Shown: positions 48,966-57,382 of the stretch, piece after piece
How the letters are laid out: the number at the start of each line of letters is the position of its first letter
Numbering within the stretch: position 1 is the first letter of the stretch
Assembly: GCA_910587995.1 (NCBI GenBank)
Contig: CAJUNS010000006.1
Span: 1-64,000 of the forward strand
Reading direction: 5' to 3'
Source: an uncultured Oscillospiraceae bacterium
GTDB lineage: Bacteria; Bacillota_A; Clostridia; Oscillospirales; Acutalibacteraceae
DNA length: 64,000 nucleotides
Notes under the pieces: generated by a model
What the model was told of the DNA's origin: nothing
Database searches by the model: none
What the model saw: the letters and a program-made list of their open reading frames with translations, nothing else
Translations under genes and position numbers: made by a program

Positions 48966-50351
48966 ATGCCGAATATGTCGCTGAAAAAGAACGAAATGCC
49001 CTCTCAGGAGCCCCATATCCGCAGCCAAAATTTTAAAGAAGTGGCCCTAGGCTACACGGCTGAACAGGCTGTGGATGAAGCCAAGCGCTGTCTCAATTGC
49101 AAAAACCGCCCCTGCGTCGGCGGCTGCCCGGTCAACATTTTAATTCCGGACTTCATCGCCAAAATGGCCGAAGGGGACTTTGAGGGGGCCTATCAGGTCA
49201 TTGCTCAAAGCAGCGCCCTGCCCGCAGTGTGCGGGCGGGTCTGCCCCCAGGAGAGCCAGTGCGAAAAGTACTGTGTTCGGGGCGTAAAGGGCGAGCCCGT
49301 AGCCATTGGCCGCTTAGAGCGCTTTGCCGCCGACTGGCACAACGAACACTCCACCGAGGCCCCGGCCAAGCCCGAAAGCAACGGACACAAGGTGGCCGTA
49401 ATCGGCTCCGGCCCCTCGGGCCTCACCTGCGCCGGGGACCTGGCCCGGCTGGGCTATGAGGTAACGGTGTTCGAGGCCCTGCACACAGCGGGGGGCGTGC
49501 TGGTGTACGGCATCCCGGAGTTCCGCCTGCCCAAAGCCATTGTGCAAAAGGAAATTGACGGTTTGAAAGCCATGGGCGTCAAAATTGAGACCAATATGGT
49601 CATTGGCCGGGCGCTCTCCATTGATGAACTTTTAGAAGACGGTTTCGAGGCCGTGTTTATTGGTTCCGGCGCGGGCCTGCCCCGGTTTATGAACATACCC
49701 GGTGAGAACCTCAAGGGCGTGTACTCCGCCAACGAGTTTTTAACCCGCGTCAACCTGATGAAGGCCTACCAGCACGGCAGCGATACGCCCATTCAGCGGG
49801 CCAGGCGGGTGGCCGTGGTGGGCGGCGGCAACGTGGCCATGGATGCCGCAAGATGCGCCAAGCGTCTGGGGGCCGAAGAGGTATATATTGTGTACCGCCG
49901 CTCCGAGGCCGAGCTGCCCGCCCGGGCGGAAGAGGTGGAGCACGCCAAAGAAGAGGGCGTGGTCTTCAAGCTGCTGAACAACCCCACAAAAATTTTGGGG
50001 GACGAGGCTGGCGCGGTGTGCGGCATGGAATGCCTGGAAATGGAGCTGGGCGAGCCAGACGCCAGCGGCCGCAGGCGGCCGGTTGAAAAGGCCGGAAGCG
50101 AGTTTGTGCTGGACCTGGACTGTGTGATTATGGCCATTGGCACCAGCCCCAACCCGCTGATTAAATCCACCACAGCGGGGCTGGAGACCCAGAAATGGGG
50201 CGGCATTATCGTCAACGAAGAGACGGGCCTCACCAGCCGGCCCAACGTGTACGCGGGCGGAGACGCGGTCACGGGGGCGGCTACGGTTATTTTGGCCATG
50301 GGCGCGGGCAAAACCGCCGCGCGGGCCATTCATCAGCAGCTTAACGGATAA
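48966..50351 (+). CDS. nfnB: NADP-binding glutamate-synthase-type subunit (NfnB / GltD-like)
   Basis: The 461-residue protein has N-terminal Cys clusters for iron-sulfur centres (AKRCLNCKNRPCVGGCPV, CGRVCPQESQCEKYCVRG). Two dinucleotide-binding motifs follow (VAVIGSGPSGLTCAGDL for FAD, VAVVGGGNVAMDAARCA for NADPH), and the C-terminal GGDAVTGAATVILAMGAGK. The gene order small-then-large matches nfnAB of clostridia. No large glutamate synthase subunit is nearby, which argues against a gltBD operon. ATG 48966 has AAAGGA 9 nt upstream. Confidence 0.88.
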   Translation: MPNMSLKKNEMPSQEPHIRSQNFKEVALGYTAEQAVDEAKRCLNCKNRPCVGGCPVNILIPDFIAKMAEGDFEGAYQVIAQSSALPAVCGRVCPQESQCEKYCVRGVKGEPVAIGRLERFAADWHNEHSTEAPAKPESNGHKVAVIGSGPSGLTCAGDLARLGYEVTVFEALHTAGGVLVYGIPEFRLPKAIVQKEIDGLKAMGVKIETNMVIGRALSIDELLEDGFEAVFIGSGAGLPRFMNIPGENLKGVYSANEFLTRVNLMKAYQHGSDTPIQRARRVAVVGGGNVAMDAARCAKRLGAEEVYIVYRRSEAELPARAEEVEHAKEEGVVFKLLNNPTKILGDEAGAVCGMECLEMELGEPDASGRRRPVEKAGSEFVLDLDCVIMAIGTSPNPLIKSTTAGLETQKWGGIIVNEETGLTSRPNVYAGGDAVTGAATVILAMGAGKTAARAIHQQLNG

Positions 50352-50466
50352 GTTGGGAAACGCACTTGAAAATCGGTATCTACTGCTTTTCAAGCAGGGT
50401 GGCGCGGGCGTGCCCTTGCCGCCAGGTTCAAAAGAAGTATCACCTCTTTTGAACTGTGTTAACGAT
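50352..50466 (-). repeat. Family-1 element, copy 4 (inverted, diverged)
   Basis: Begins directly after the nfnB stop codon. It reads AAACGCACTTGAAAATCGGT, a GC hairpin (GGCGCGGGCGTGCC region), GGTTCAAAAG / CTCTTTTGAA and TGTGTTAACGAT. Both arms carry mismatches (CTGCTTTTCAAG in place of CCGATTTTCAAG), so it is an older copy. Confidence 0.8.
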
Positions 50467-50473
50467 CAAGCGT

Positions 50474-50511
50474 AAAAAAAGCCGGGACCCTGGAAGGGCC
50501 CCGGCTTTTTT
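50474..50511. terminator. Bidirectional terminator
   Basis: AAAAAAGCCGGG / CCCGGCTTTTTT with an inner CCCT / AGGG stem serves nfnB and possibly the convergent sleB-like gene. Confidence 0.9.
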
Positions 50512-50606
50512 CATTGGTCTAACATGGCTGTTTCCCTGTGCGGCCCAAAGCGAGCGCGCCAGGAAATTTTCTTACACACGGTTTATGCGGGCGGTCCCCG
50601 TCATGG

Positions 50607-51293
50607 TTAGGTGTAGCAGAAATAAATGGTGGTTCCCAGTATCGAGTCATAATAGCTGGTGTACAGCCCGCTGCCGGTGATCATCCCGCACTGCCCGGTT
50701 ACATTGGGGGGGCAGATGCTGCCGTTTTCCAGCAGGTAACGGGCGTTGTCCACAACCCGCTGGCTGGGCGTCCAGTGAATGGACCCATTGTACACCGGCC
50801 CATACTGTCCCGGCTGGTAGATGACCTCCCGAATACTGTTGGGGAAGTGCTCGCTGTTCACCCGGTTAAGCACCACGCTGCCCACCATCCGCTGCACCCA
50901 GTCGGGTATCCAGTCGCAGCCAGCCTCCGCGTTGATGATGCGGGCCAAAAGGTCCAGGTCCTCGTCCGTGTATTTGGGCCGCGAGTCCCGCTCAATTGCC
51001 GCCAGAATTTCCGCCGCGGTGGTGTAGTCGGTGAAGTAGCTGGTCTCCGGGTATTCGGATCCCTCTTGGCGGATTTTCAAGTTTCGCTGCTGTTCATAAA
51101 TAGCCCCCACCTGTAGGGCATAGGCGCTCCCGTCGGCCAGCGTCCGCTTCATCTCCACCATATAGTTCAGCTTAGGGTCAAATCCGGTGACCGTGATGTA
51201 GTCCGAAAGACCCTTGGCCGAGGCCTGGAGCCCCAGCATTGGCATGCACAGCAGCAGCGCCGCCAGCAGCGCCGGAATGAATCTCTTCCTCAT
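50607..51293 (-). CDS. Secreted cell-wall hydrolase, SleB family
   Basis: The 228-residue protein has a signal peptide (FIPALLAALLLCMPMLGLQASA). The C-terminal half is a Hydrolase_2 (SleB-type) domain: LLARIINAEAGCDWIPDWVQRMVGSVVLNRV, then GQYGPVYNGSIHWTPSQRVVDNA. Glu in INAEAG is the expected catalytic acid of this lytic transglycosylase group. Spore cortex or vegetative wall targets are both possible. The ATG at 51293 follows AAAGGA at about 10 nt. Confidence 0.88.
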   Translation of the reverse strand: MRKRFIPALLAALLLCMPMLGLQASAKGLSDYITVTGFDPKLNYMVEMKRTLADGSAYALQVGAIYEQQRNLKIRQEGSEYPETSYFTDYTTAAEILAAIERDSRPKYTDEDLDLLARIINAEAGCDWIPDWVQRMVGSVVLNRVNSEHFPNSIREVIYQPGQYGPVYNGSIHWTPSQRVVDNARYLLENGSICPPNVTGQCGMITGSGLYTSYYDSILGTTIYFCYT

Positions 51294-51524
51294 GAGGCAC
51301 GTTCCTTTCCTTGCCAGTGGGGCCCTGCCAGGCCCCGCCCTGGTTATTTGGTGTGACGCGGAAAGTATCTGCCATTTTTTGGAAGCTTATTCAGTTCCGG
51401 CCGCCAAAACATACTTGCCACGCCCAACGGCTCTCATTTTATCATCCCGGCGCTGTGAAGTCTGTTGAAGCATTGAGGTCAGAACCTGCCGCCTTTGCCC
51501 GGCTTGGCTGGGTTTGGGGGGCAT

Positions 51525-51588
51525 TATAGTAAACACACTTGAAAAACGGTACATACCGATTTTCAAGCTGGGCAACTGTGTTAACGAT
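51525..51588 (-). repeat. Family-1 element, copy 5 (internally deleted, 64 bp)
   Basis: TATAGTAAACACACTTGAAA begins the copy. A shortened hairpin B (ACGGTACATACCGATTTTCAAG region) and the terminus TGTGTTAACGAT remain, while the GC hairpin and hairpin A are missing. The terminus contains the luxS stop codon. Confidence 0.85.
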
Positions 51589-52048
51589 TGGTCTCGTATT
51601 GCAGCTTTTCTTCTGTCCAATGGGCCAGCACGTCCAGCATGTCCTGGGCGGCGGCCCGGGCCCCGGGCAGGTCGTGTTCCTGGTAGTTGCCGCATTCCTT
51701 GCGCTCGCTGCCAGGAATTTTCCCCTCAAAGGCGGCGATAAACCGGAAGCACTCCTTGACCAGCTGGATGGCCTGCCCGCCGGAGACGGAGTCCCGCAGC
51801 AAAAAGTAGAAGCCGGTCCGGCAGCCCATGGGGCCAATGTAGATTACCTGCGGGGAGAGCTCCGTGTTGCGGGCATAGGTGGCAAACAGGTGCTCGAAGG
51901 TGTGCAGGGCGCCATTGGTCAGATAATCGCCCATATTGGGCTTTTTCATGCGGATGTCATAGGTGACCACGTCCCCGTCAACCCGTGAGATATACATGCC
52001 TTTTTCCAGTTTGTCATGGTCAACGGTAAAGCTGGCGATTTTCTTCAT
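51581..52048 (-). CDS. luxS: S-ribosylhomocysteine lyase
   Basis: The 155-residue enzyme cleaves S-ribosylhomocysteine to homocysteine and the AI-2 precursor. The metal site HTFEHL and the catalytic cysteines in GPMGCRTGFY and KECGNYQEHDL are intact. ATG 52048 follows AAGGAG at 8 nt. The last Arg codon and the TAA stop (CGTTAA) lie in the terminus of repeat copy 5. Homocysteine formation links it to metY at the other end of the window. Confidence 0.96.
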   Translation of the reverse strand: MKKIASFTVDHDKLEKGMYISRVDGDVVTYDIRMKKPNMGDYLTNGALHTFEHLFATYARNTELSPQVIYIGPMGCRTGFYFLLRDSVSGGQAIQLVKECFRFIAAFEGKIPGSERKECGNYQEHDLPGARAAAQDMLDVLAHWTEEKLQYETNR

Positions 52049-52079
52049 GTTTTTGCTCCTTCGCAAGTGGTTTTTTGTT

Positions 52080-52108
52080 ATTATACCATATTGTCGGAGA
52101 GAAGTCTA
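52080..52108 (-). promoter_or_regulatory. Promoter of luxS
   Basis: On the minus strand a weak -35 (TAGACT), a 17-bp spacer and TATAAT. Confidence 0.65.
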
Positions 52109-52200
52109 CCATATCTTGTGAAGGACAGGATGGAGAATTCATAGGCAGCGGGGCAAGGCGGGCAGAACGAAAGGATTTCAGCGGCTTATCTGCATTGCGG

Positions 52201-52707
52201 TTATAAATGTTTTACCATAATATAGTCGTCCATCACATACCCCTGGCCGATGTCCGTTGTCACGCTCTCCGTTGTCTCAAAGCCATAGTGGCGGTAGACC
52301 TCATAGGCGTGGGTGTTGTGCTTGTTTACAGTCAGGCGGATGCCGCATAGGCCCTCCTGCCGGGCTGCCGCCTCGGCCAAAGCCAGGGCCTCCCGCACCA
52401 GCCCCCGGCCCCGGAACTCCGGCGTCAGGTAAACCTTGCTGAGAAACACCTCATCCTGCCCCTGGTACCGGGGGGCGAAGCCCACAAAGCCGCCAGCCGC
52501 GTCCCCTTCCAAGGCCAGATAGTACTGGTAGCCCTCTTCCGCCATTTGGCTCTTCACCGCCGTGGGGGACTGAAATTTCTCCACCATATACTCCACCTGC
52601 CCAGGGGGCAGCAGTTCATCGTAAGTCAAATGCCAAACCCGTTCCGCCACAGCGCACAGAGCGGCGATCTCTTCCGGGGTTTCCACTTTTTTCCAGGTGA
52701 TTCCCAT
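52201..52707 (-). CDS. GNAT-family N-acetyltransferase
   Basis: The 168-residue protein has a GNAT fold with an acetyl-CoA-binding loop (VYLTPEFRGRGLVREALALAEAAARQ, near the R/Q-x-x-G-x-G/A pattern). The C-terminal segment is NKHNTHAYEVYRHYGFETTESV. The substrate is unknown; distant similarity to spermidine/polyamine or ribosomal acetyltransferases cannot be resolved by eye. GGAGG precedes ATG 52707. Confidence 0.9.
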   Translation of the reverse strand: MGITWKKVETPEEIAALCAVAERVWHLTYDELLPPGQVEYMVEKFQSPTAVKSQMAEEGYQYYLALEGDAAGGFVGFAPRYQGQDEVFLSKVYLTPEFRGRGLVREALALAEAAARQEGLCGIRLTVNKHNTHAYEVYRHYGFETTESVTTDIGQGYVMDDYIMVKHL

Positions 52708-52768
52708 CTGTTTCCTCCATTATGTAAAATATTGGCTGACCGGACCATACTCCCACCCTGGCCCCGCT

Positions 52769-53908
52769 TTACTCCTGCCCCGCCTCGCTGTAGTTGCCCA
52801 AAAAGGAGAACCGGGGCAGCTCCGCCTGCAGGGCGCAGATCAGCTCCAAGGTGCCGGGGCAGTGGATGCTCCCGGTGAAATCCAGGTAAAAATCGTACTC
52901 AAAGCTCCGGCCGGGAATAGGCCGGGACTCAATTTTTGTCAAGTTCAGCCCGCCCACAGCAAAGCGCTGCAAAATATGATACAGAGACCCCGTGGTATGG
53001 GGCAGGGAAAAGCACAGGCTGATCTTGTTGGCCTCTTCGGGCAGCACGGCTTCCTTGCTCACGGCCACAAAGCGGGTGGTGTTGTTCTTCACATTCTGCA
53101 CGCCTTGGGCCAAAATGGTCAGTCCCCAGCGTTCCGCCGCCTCCCGGGAGCAGATGGCCGCCGTGCCTTGGGGGCGCTCCTGGGCCACGTATTCCGCGGC
53201 GGCCGCCGTGTTGGAAAATTCCGCGGCCTCCAGGCCCTGGGCGCTGATGTAGTCCGAGCACTGGGACAGAGCCTGGGGATGGGACAGCACCCGCTTCACG
53301 GGTCCCGCCTCCGGGGCGGCCAAACAGTGCTCCACCCGCACGTCCACCGCGCCCACAATGAAGAACCGGTACCGCAAAATCAAATCATACACAGCGGTGA
53401 CGGACCCAGCGGCGGAGTTTTCCACCGGCAGAACTCCCAGCGCCCCCTGGTCCACTTCTTGAAACACCTGGCTGAACTGGGGCACAAAGGACACAGGGGC
53501 CCCGCCGAACAAACAGCGGGCGGCTTGATGGGAGTAGGCTCCCTCCACGCCCTGGCAGACTACCCGGCCCAAGGGCTGGGGCAGCTCCCGCCGGGCGGCG
53601 CGCTCCAGGTCCCGCAGGGGAGAGTCCCGGTCCAGCAGCTGGTGCTGGCGGGCCCGGCTGATGGCCATAATCTCCTGATACAGGGCCGCGGCGCTTCCGC
53701 CAAAGTCCCCGGCCTCCCGGCTGACCCGATCCAAAATCTCCCGCTCCCGCTGGACGCTGAGCACTGGGGCGCCAGCCTCCCGCTTAATCCGCGCCACCCG
53801 CTCCGAACAGCGCATCCGCTCGATAAACAGAGGCAGCAGCTCCCGGTCGATCCGGTCAATGGCTTCCCGCTCCCGGGCCAGTCTGGCTTCAAATTCTTTC
53901 GTCTCCAT
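52769..53908 (-). CDS. pheA: Bifunctional chorismate mutase / prephenate dehydratase
   Basis: The 379-residue enzyme makes phenylpyruvate for phenylalanine. The N-terminal chorismate mutase domain (AREREAIDRIDRELLPLFIERMRCSERVARIK) is followed by prephenate dehydratase with the essential TRF motif in NNTTRFVAV. A C-terminal ACT domain (GSLYHILQRFAVGGLNLTKIESRP) gives feedback control by phenylalanine. ATG 53908 lies inside the end of the DUF2461 gene (20-bp overlap), with AGGAGG 5 nt upstream. The aro genes lie just upstream. Confidence 0.95.
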   Translation of the reverse strand: METKEFEARLAREREAIDRIDRELLPLFIERMRCSERVARIKREAGAPVLSVQREREILDRVSREAGDFGGSAAALYQEIMAISRARQHQLLDRDSPLRDLERAARRELPQPLGRVVCQGVEGAYSHQAARCLFGGAPVSFVPQFSQVFQEVDQGALGVLPVENSAAGSVTAVYDLILRYRFFIVGAVDVRVEHCLAAPEAGPVKRVLSHPQALSQCSDYISAQGLEAAEFSNTAAAAEYVAQERPQGTAAICSREAAERWGLTILAQGVQNVKNNTTRFVAVSKEAVLPEEANKISLCFSLPHTTGSLYHILQRFAVGGLNLTKIESRPIPGRSFEYDFYLDFTGSIHCPGTLELICALQAELPRFSFLGNYSEAGQE

Positions 53909-54623
53909 TGTCTCCTCCTGGAATGCCCCACAGGGAATTTTGTTCTTCTTCCAGCTCCTCCATCCGGCAGGTCCGGTAAGCGTGCAGGAAAAAATCATAC
54001 AGCGGCAGCAGCCCCAAAAAGGACTCCGCCAAAAGCCCGGGCAGTTCCGGGCTGAACAGGGCGGGGCCAAAAAAATTCTCCCAGCCCACGCTGGCCTGCT
54101 TCCGGTTGTACCAGGGGTCGATAACCGGGCCATAGGAGCCCTTGGGGCGCTTGTACGCATCCCCCCAAAGCCGGGAGCGCTCCCGGTGGGGCATAGCCTC
54201 CACCAGCTGAACAAAGGCCTCTGGGTCCTGGTCAATCATCCGGCGGAAAACCCCGGCCTGACGGGCGCTGCGGTCCCAGTAGCCCAGCCCGTGGGAGGTG
54301 CCCTCGCCGTTCAGCTCGAACCAAAACATGGGGCCCTGCTTTTTGGCGTCTCCCTCCTGGATGGAAAACCAGAGGTTGTCCTGGTAAGGCCCCCGGCCAT
54401 ACAGCCGCCGGGCGTCCCGGTAAATGCGGGACACATGCAGGCTCAGATCCCGCTGGGGCAGGCGGTCTTTCATAATGGTTCCGGTCTCCTGGGCCAGCCG
54501 CTTAAAGGGCCGGTCCAGCACCTCCACAAACTCTTCCTTATGAGCCTGGAACCAGGGCCGCTCATTGTGCAGCCCCAGCTCCCAAAAGAAGTCGATGCTT
54601 TTCTGCGTCAAAGTGTCGGGCAT
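53889..54623 (-). CDS. DUF2461-family protein
   Basis: The 244-residue soluble protein fits DUF2461: FFWELGLHNERPWFQAHKEEFVEVLDRPFKRLA at the start, SRIYRDARRLYGRGPYQDNLWF in the middle, and RLWGDAYKRPKG. No biochemical role is established for the family. It overlaps pheA by 20 bp and so is translationally coupled to it. AAAGGAG precedes ATG 54623. Confidence 0.88.
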   Translation of the reverse strand: MPDTLTQKSIDFFWELGLHNERPWFQAHKEEFVEVLDRPFKRLAQETGTIMKDRLPQRDLSLHVSRIYRDARRLYGRGPYQDNLWFSIQEGDAKKQGPMFWFELNGEGTSHGLGYWDRSARQAGVFRRMIDQDPEAFVQLVEAMPHRERSRLWGDAYKRPKGSYGPVIDPWYNRKQASVGWENFFGPALFSPELPGLLAESFLGLLPLYDFFLHAYRTCRMEELEEEQNSLWGIPGGDNGDERI

Positions 54624-54655
54624 AGGGGGAACTCCTTTCCTTTGGCCTCTGGTAG

Positions 54656-54687
54656 CTTAAGAAACTTCTTTCAAGAAGTTTCTTAAG
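54656..54687. terminator. Perfect 15-bp A/T-rich inverted repeat downstream of aroC
   Basis: CTTAAGAAACTTCTT / AAGAAGTTTCTTAAG with a 2-nt loop. It may end aroAC transcription or, being a perfect palindrome, serve as a protein-binding site. No strong T run follows. Confidence 0.5.
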
Positions 54688-54802
54688 AATCTTCAAGAAC
54701 TTTTACACGCTTTACAGGAGTGCGGCGGGTTGGCGTCCCGCCCGGTTTTTGGCTGGGCAGCTGCGCGCTCGGGTGGGATGAACGGGCGGAGTGCTGGCAA
54801 GG

Positions 54803-55870
54803 TTACAGCTTCCCGCAGTCTCCCAACAGCTCCAGAGCAGCCAGACAGGCGGCGGCTTCCACCGCGGCGGCGGCGCGGGGCACAATGCAGGGGTCGTGCC
54901 GCCCGGTGACCACCAGCTTGCTGTCCGTGCCCGTGCGCAGATCCACCGTGTCCTGCTCCCGGCTGATGGAGGGCGTAGGCTTAAACGCCGCCCGGAATAC
55001 CAGGGGCATCCCGTTGGTGATGCCGCCCAAAATCCCCCCGGCCCGGTTGTTCCGGGTGCGGATTTGTCCCGATTCATCCACGTAAAAGGGATCGTTATTC
55101 TGACTGCCCCGCAGCTCCGCCGCCCCGAAGCCCGCGCCGAATTCCAGGCCTTTTGCCGCCGGAATGCCGAAGACCAAAGAGGCGATTTTATTTTCCACCC
55201 CGCCGAACATGGGACTGCCCGCGCCAACGGGCATACCGGTAATCACGCACTCCACTAGGCCGCCCACGCTGTCCCGGTCCATGCGGGCCCGCTCAATTTC
55301 CGCCCGCATGGCCTCTTTGGCGGCGGGGTCAATCACAGGGAAGTACTCCCGGCTCAGTCGTTCCAGCAGGGCGGGGGAGGGGTTCACTGGGTCAAAGGGC
55401 TGGTCCTTGATTCCGGCCACCGCCGCCACATGAGAGGCCACTGCCACGCCCCGCCGGGCCAGCAGCTGCCGGGCCAGGGCCCCGGCAAAGACCAGGGGAG
55501 CGGTCAGCCGCCCGGAAAAATGCCCGCCGCCCCGCACATCGTTGTGCCCGCCGTATTTGACAAAGGCGGTGTAATCCGCGTGGCCGGGCCGGGGCAGAAC
55601 CTTCAGCTGGCTGTAATCCTTGGGCCGTTGGTTGCTGTTCTCAATGATGGCGCACAGAGGCGCGCCGGTGGTGACGCCCTCCAACAGGCCGCACAAAATC
55701 CGGGGCTGGTCCGCCTCCTTCCGGGTGGTGGCCGTAGGGTCTTGGCCGGGAGCCCGGCGGGCCATTTGAGCCAGCACCTCCTGCCAGTCAATGGCCTCCC
55801 CGGCGGGGAGCCCTTCTATATTGACCCCAATGGCCTCTGTATGGCTGCCCCCGAAGATGGAAATTTTCAT
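54803..55870 (-). CDS. aroC: Chorismate synthase
   Basis: The 355-residue FMN-dependent enzyme converts EPSP to chorismate. Signatures are FGGSHTEAIGVNIEGLPAG, RPGHADYTAFVKYG, RGGGHFSGRLTAPLVFAGALA and RAAFKPTPSISREQ. The ATG at 55870 starts 4 bp after the aroA stop, so the two genes form an operon. The longer open frame reading back to 55903 lies inside aroA and is not used. Confidence 0.96.
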   Translation of the reverse strand: MKISIFGGSHTEAIGVNIEGLPAGEAIDWQEVLAQMARRAPGQDPTATTRKEADQPRILCGLLEGVTTGAPLCAIIENSNQRPKDYSQLKVLPRPGHADYTAFVKYGGHNDVRGGGHFSGRLTAPLVFAGALARQLLARRGVAVASHVAAVAGIKDQPFDPVNPSPALLERLSREYFPVIDPAAKEAMRAEIERARMDRDSVGGLVECVITGMPVGAGSPMFGGVENKIASLVFGIPAAKGLEFGAGFGAAELRGSQNNDPFYVDESGQIRTRNNRAGGILGGITNGMPLVFRAAFKPTPSISREQDTVDLRTGTDSKLVVTGRHDPCIVPRAAAAVEAAACLAALELLGDCGKL

Positions 55871-55874
55871 TCGT

Positions 55875-57179
55875 TCACCCCAGCTGGACGACATCCGCGC
55901 CACCTCCTAATTGCTTCAAATCCCGGTAAAAGCCCGGGTACGTTTTGTTGATGCTCCAAGCGTCCGTAACACGCACAGGGCCCGCGCTGCGCAGGGCCGC
56001 CCCCGCCAAGGCCATGACCACCCGGTGGTCGTTGCGGCCCTGGGCCGTGCCGCCGGACAGGCGCTCCACGCCCTCAATGATCAGCTCGTCCTCTTTTGAC
56101 CAGGCATGTCCCCCCAAGGCGTTTACCGCGGCCTCCATGGCGGCGATGCGGTCGCTTTCCTTTAGGCGCAGGCGGGCCGCGTTGACAAAGCGGGTTTGGC
56201 CCTGGCTCAAAGCCGCGCAAACAGCGGCGGCAGGGGCCATGTCGGTGATTTGGGATACATCGACGGTCTGGCCCCGCAGGCCCCCAAAGGGCTGGCCGGG
56301 ATGCTTGTTCTGAGCGGTAAGCGCGCCGCCCTCCCAGGCAATGTCCAGCCCAAAGCCGCGAAAGACCTCCACGCAGGCCTTGTCCCCTTGCAGGGAATCC
56401 GGGTCCAGGCCGGTGATGCGCACCGGGGCCCCGGTGGGGGACAGGGCCGCCAGATTCAAGAAAAACGCCGCGTGGGACCAGTCGCCCTCCACGGGATAGT
56501 CCCGAGGCTTGCAGCGCTGTCCCCCGGGCACATGCCAGCCCTCCTTTGCGGGCAAAACCTCCACGCCGAAATCCGCCAGGGTTTGCAGGGTCATGTCCAC
56601 ATAGCCCCGGGACTCCAGGGGAGAGGTGAGAACGATTTCGCTGTCTCCCTCCAGCAGAGGCAGGGCCAGCATCAGCCCGGTAACAAATTGAGAGCTGACA
56701 TTGCCCGGCAGGGAGAAGCGGCCGGGGGTCAACCGGCCCTCAATTTCCAAGGGGAGGCCCCCCTGGGTGCGGAATTCCACCCCGTGAGCGGGCAAAAGCT
56801 GGCCGTAAACGCCCAGGGGGCGCTCCGGCAAACGGCCCTGGCCGGTAAAGCGCCATGGTCCGCCCAAAGCGGCGGCAATGGGGATGATGAACCGCAGAAG
56901 CGCCCCAGACTCGCCGCAGTGGACCGCCCCTTTTTGTGGAAGGGAGCCGCAGCCGGTAAGGGAGGCCGTGCGGGCCGGTGAGTCGTAGGCAACCTGAGCG
57001 CCTAAGGTTTGGGCGGCGTTCAAGGCGGCCTCAATATCCTGGTTGGCCTCCATGTGAAGCAGCCGGGACGCGCCCGGGGCCAGGGCGCTGCACAAAATAG
57101 CCCGAATGGCGGCGGACTTGCTGGCGGGCATGGCTAGGTTTCCGCCGGAGAAAGCGCTGGAATATGTGACCTGATACAT
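55875..57179 (-). CDS. aroA: 3-phosphoshikimate 1-carboxyvinyltransferase (EPSP synthase)
   Basis: The 434-residue enzyme adds enolpyruvate to shikimate-3-phosphate. It has PASKSAAIRAILCSALAPG (substrate-binding Lys and Ser), CGESGALLRFIIPIAAALGG, the LPERPLGV region, and the C-terminal RLRLKESDRIAAM and NDHRVVMALAGAALRS motifs. The N-terminal sequence suggests a class II-like enzyme, but glyphosate sensitivity cannot be judged by eye. AGGAG lies 9 nt before ATG 57179. With aroC it feeds pheA. Confidence 0.96.
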   Translation of the reverse strand: MYQVTYSSAFSGGNLAMPASKSAAIRAILCSALAPGASRLLHMEANQDIEAALNAAQTLGAQVAYDSPARTASLTGCGSLPQKGAVHCGESGALLRFIIPIAAALGGPWRFTGQGRLPERPLGVYGQLLPAHGVEFRTQGGLPLEIEGRLTPGRFSLPGNVSSQFVTGLMLALPLLEGDSEIVLTSPLESRGYVDMTLQTLADFGVEVLPAKEGWHVPGGQRCKPRDYPVEGDWSHAAFFLNLAALSPTGAPVRITGLDPDSLQGDKACVEVFRGFGLDIAWEGGALTAQNKHPGQPFGGLRGQTVDVSQITDMAPAAAVCAALSQGQTRFVNAARLRLKESDRIAAMEAAVNALGGHAWSKEDELIIEGVERLSGGTAQGRNDHRVVMALAGAALRSAGPVRVTDAWSINKTYPGFYRDLKQLGGGADVVQLG

Positions 57180-57216
57180 GGTAGTGTTCTCCTAAAAGGG
57201 TATGGGTTACTAATTT

Positions 57217-57245
57217 ATTATACCAGTTTTGGCGCGGAGATGCAA
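57217..57245 (-). promoter_or_regulatory. Promoter of the aroA-aroC operon
   Basis: On the minus strand TTGCAT, a 17-bp spacer and TATAAT. Confidence 0.85.
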
Positions 57246-57330
57246 GAGCGGCGGAGAAGGGAAAGCAAAGCCGTGGGTCAGGGCCGCAAAGCGCGGCTCA
57301 TCCTTTTTTCACCCTCTTTCGTCTTTTTTC

Positions 57331-57359
57331 TTGACTATTTTCCCGCTACCCTCTATGAT
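57331..57359 (+). promoter_or_regulatory. Promoter of the comM-like gene
   Basis: TTGACT, a 17-bp spacer and TATGAT lie 24 bp before the start codon. Confidence 0.75.
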
Positions 57360-57382
57360 GGTATCATCAGGAGGCGATATGT

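Noticed and set aside
48966..50351. Annotation as the small subunit of assimilatory glutamate synthase (gltD)
   Set aside because: The domain match is real, but no large subunit is adjacent and an NfnA/SudB-type gene precedes it. The NfnAB or sulfide-dehydrogenase reading fits better.
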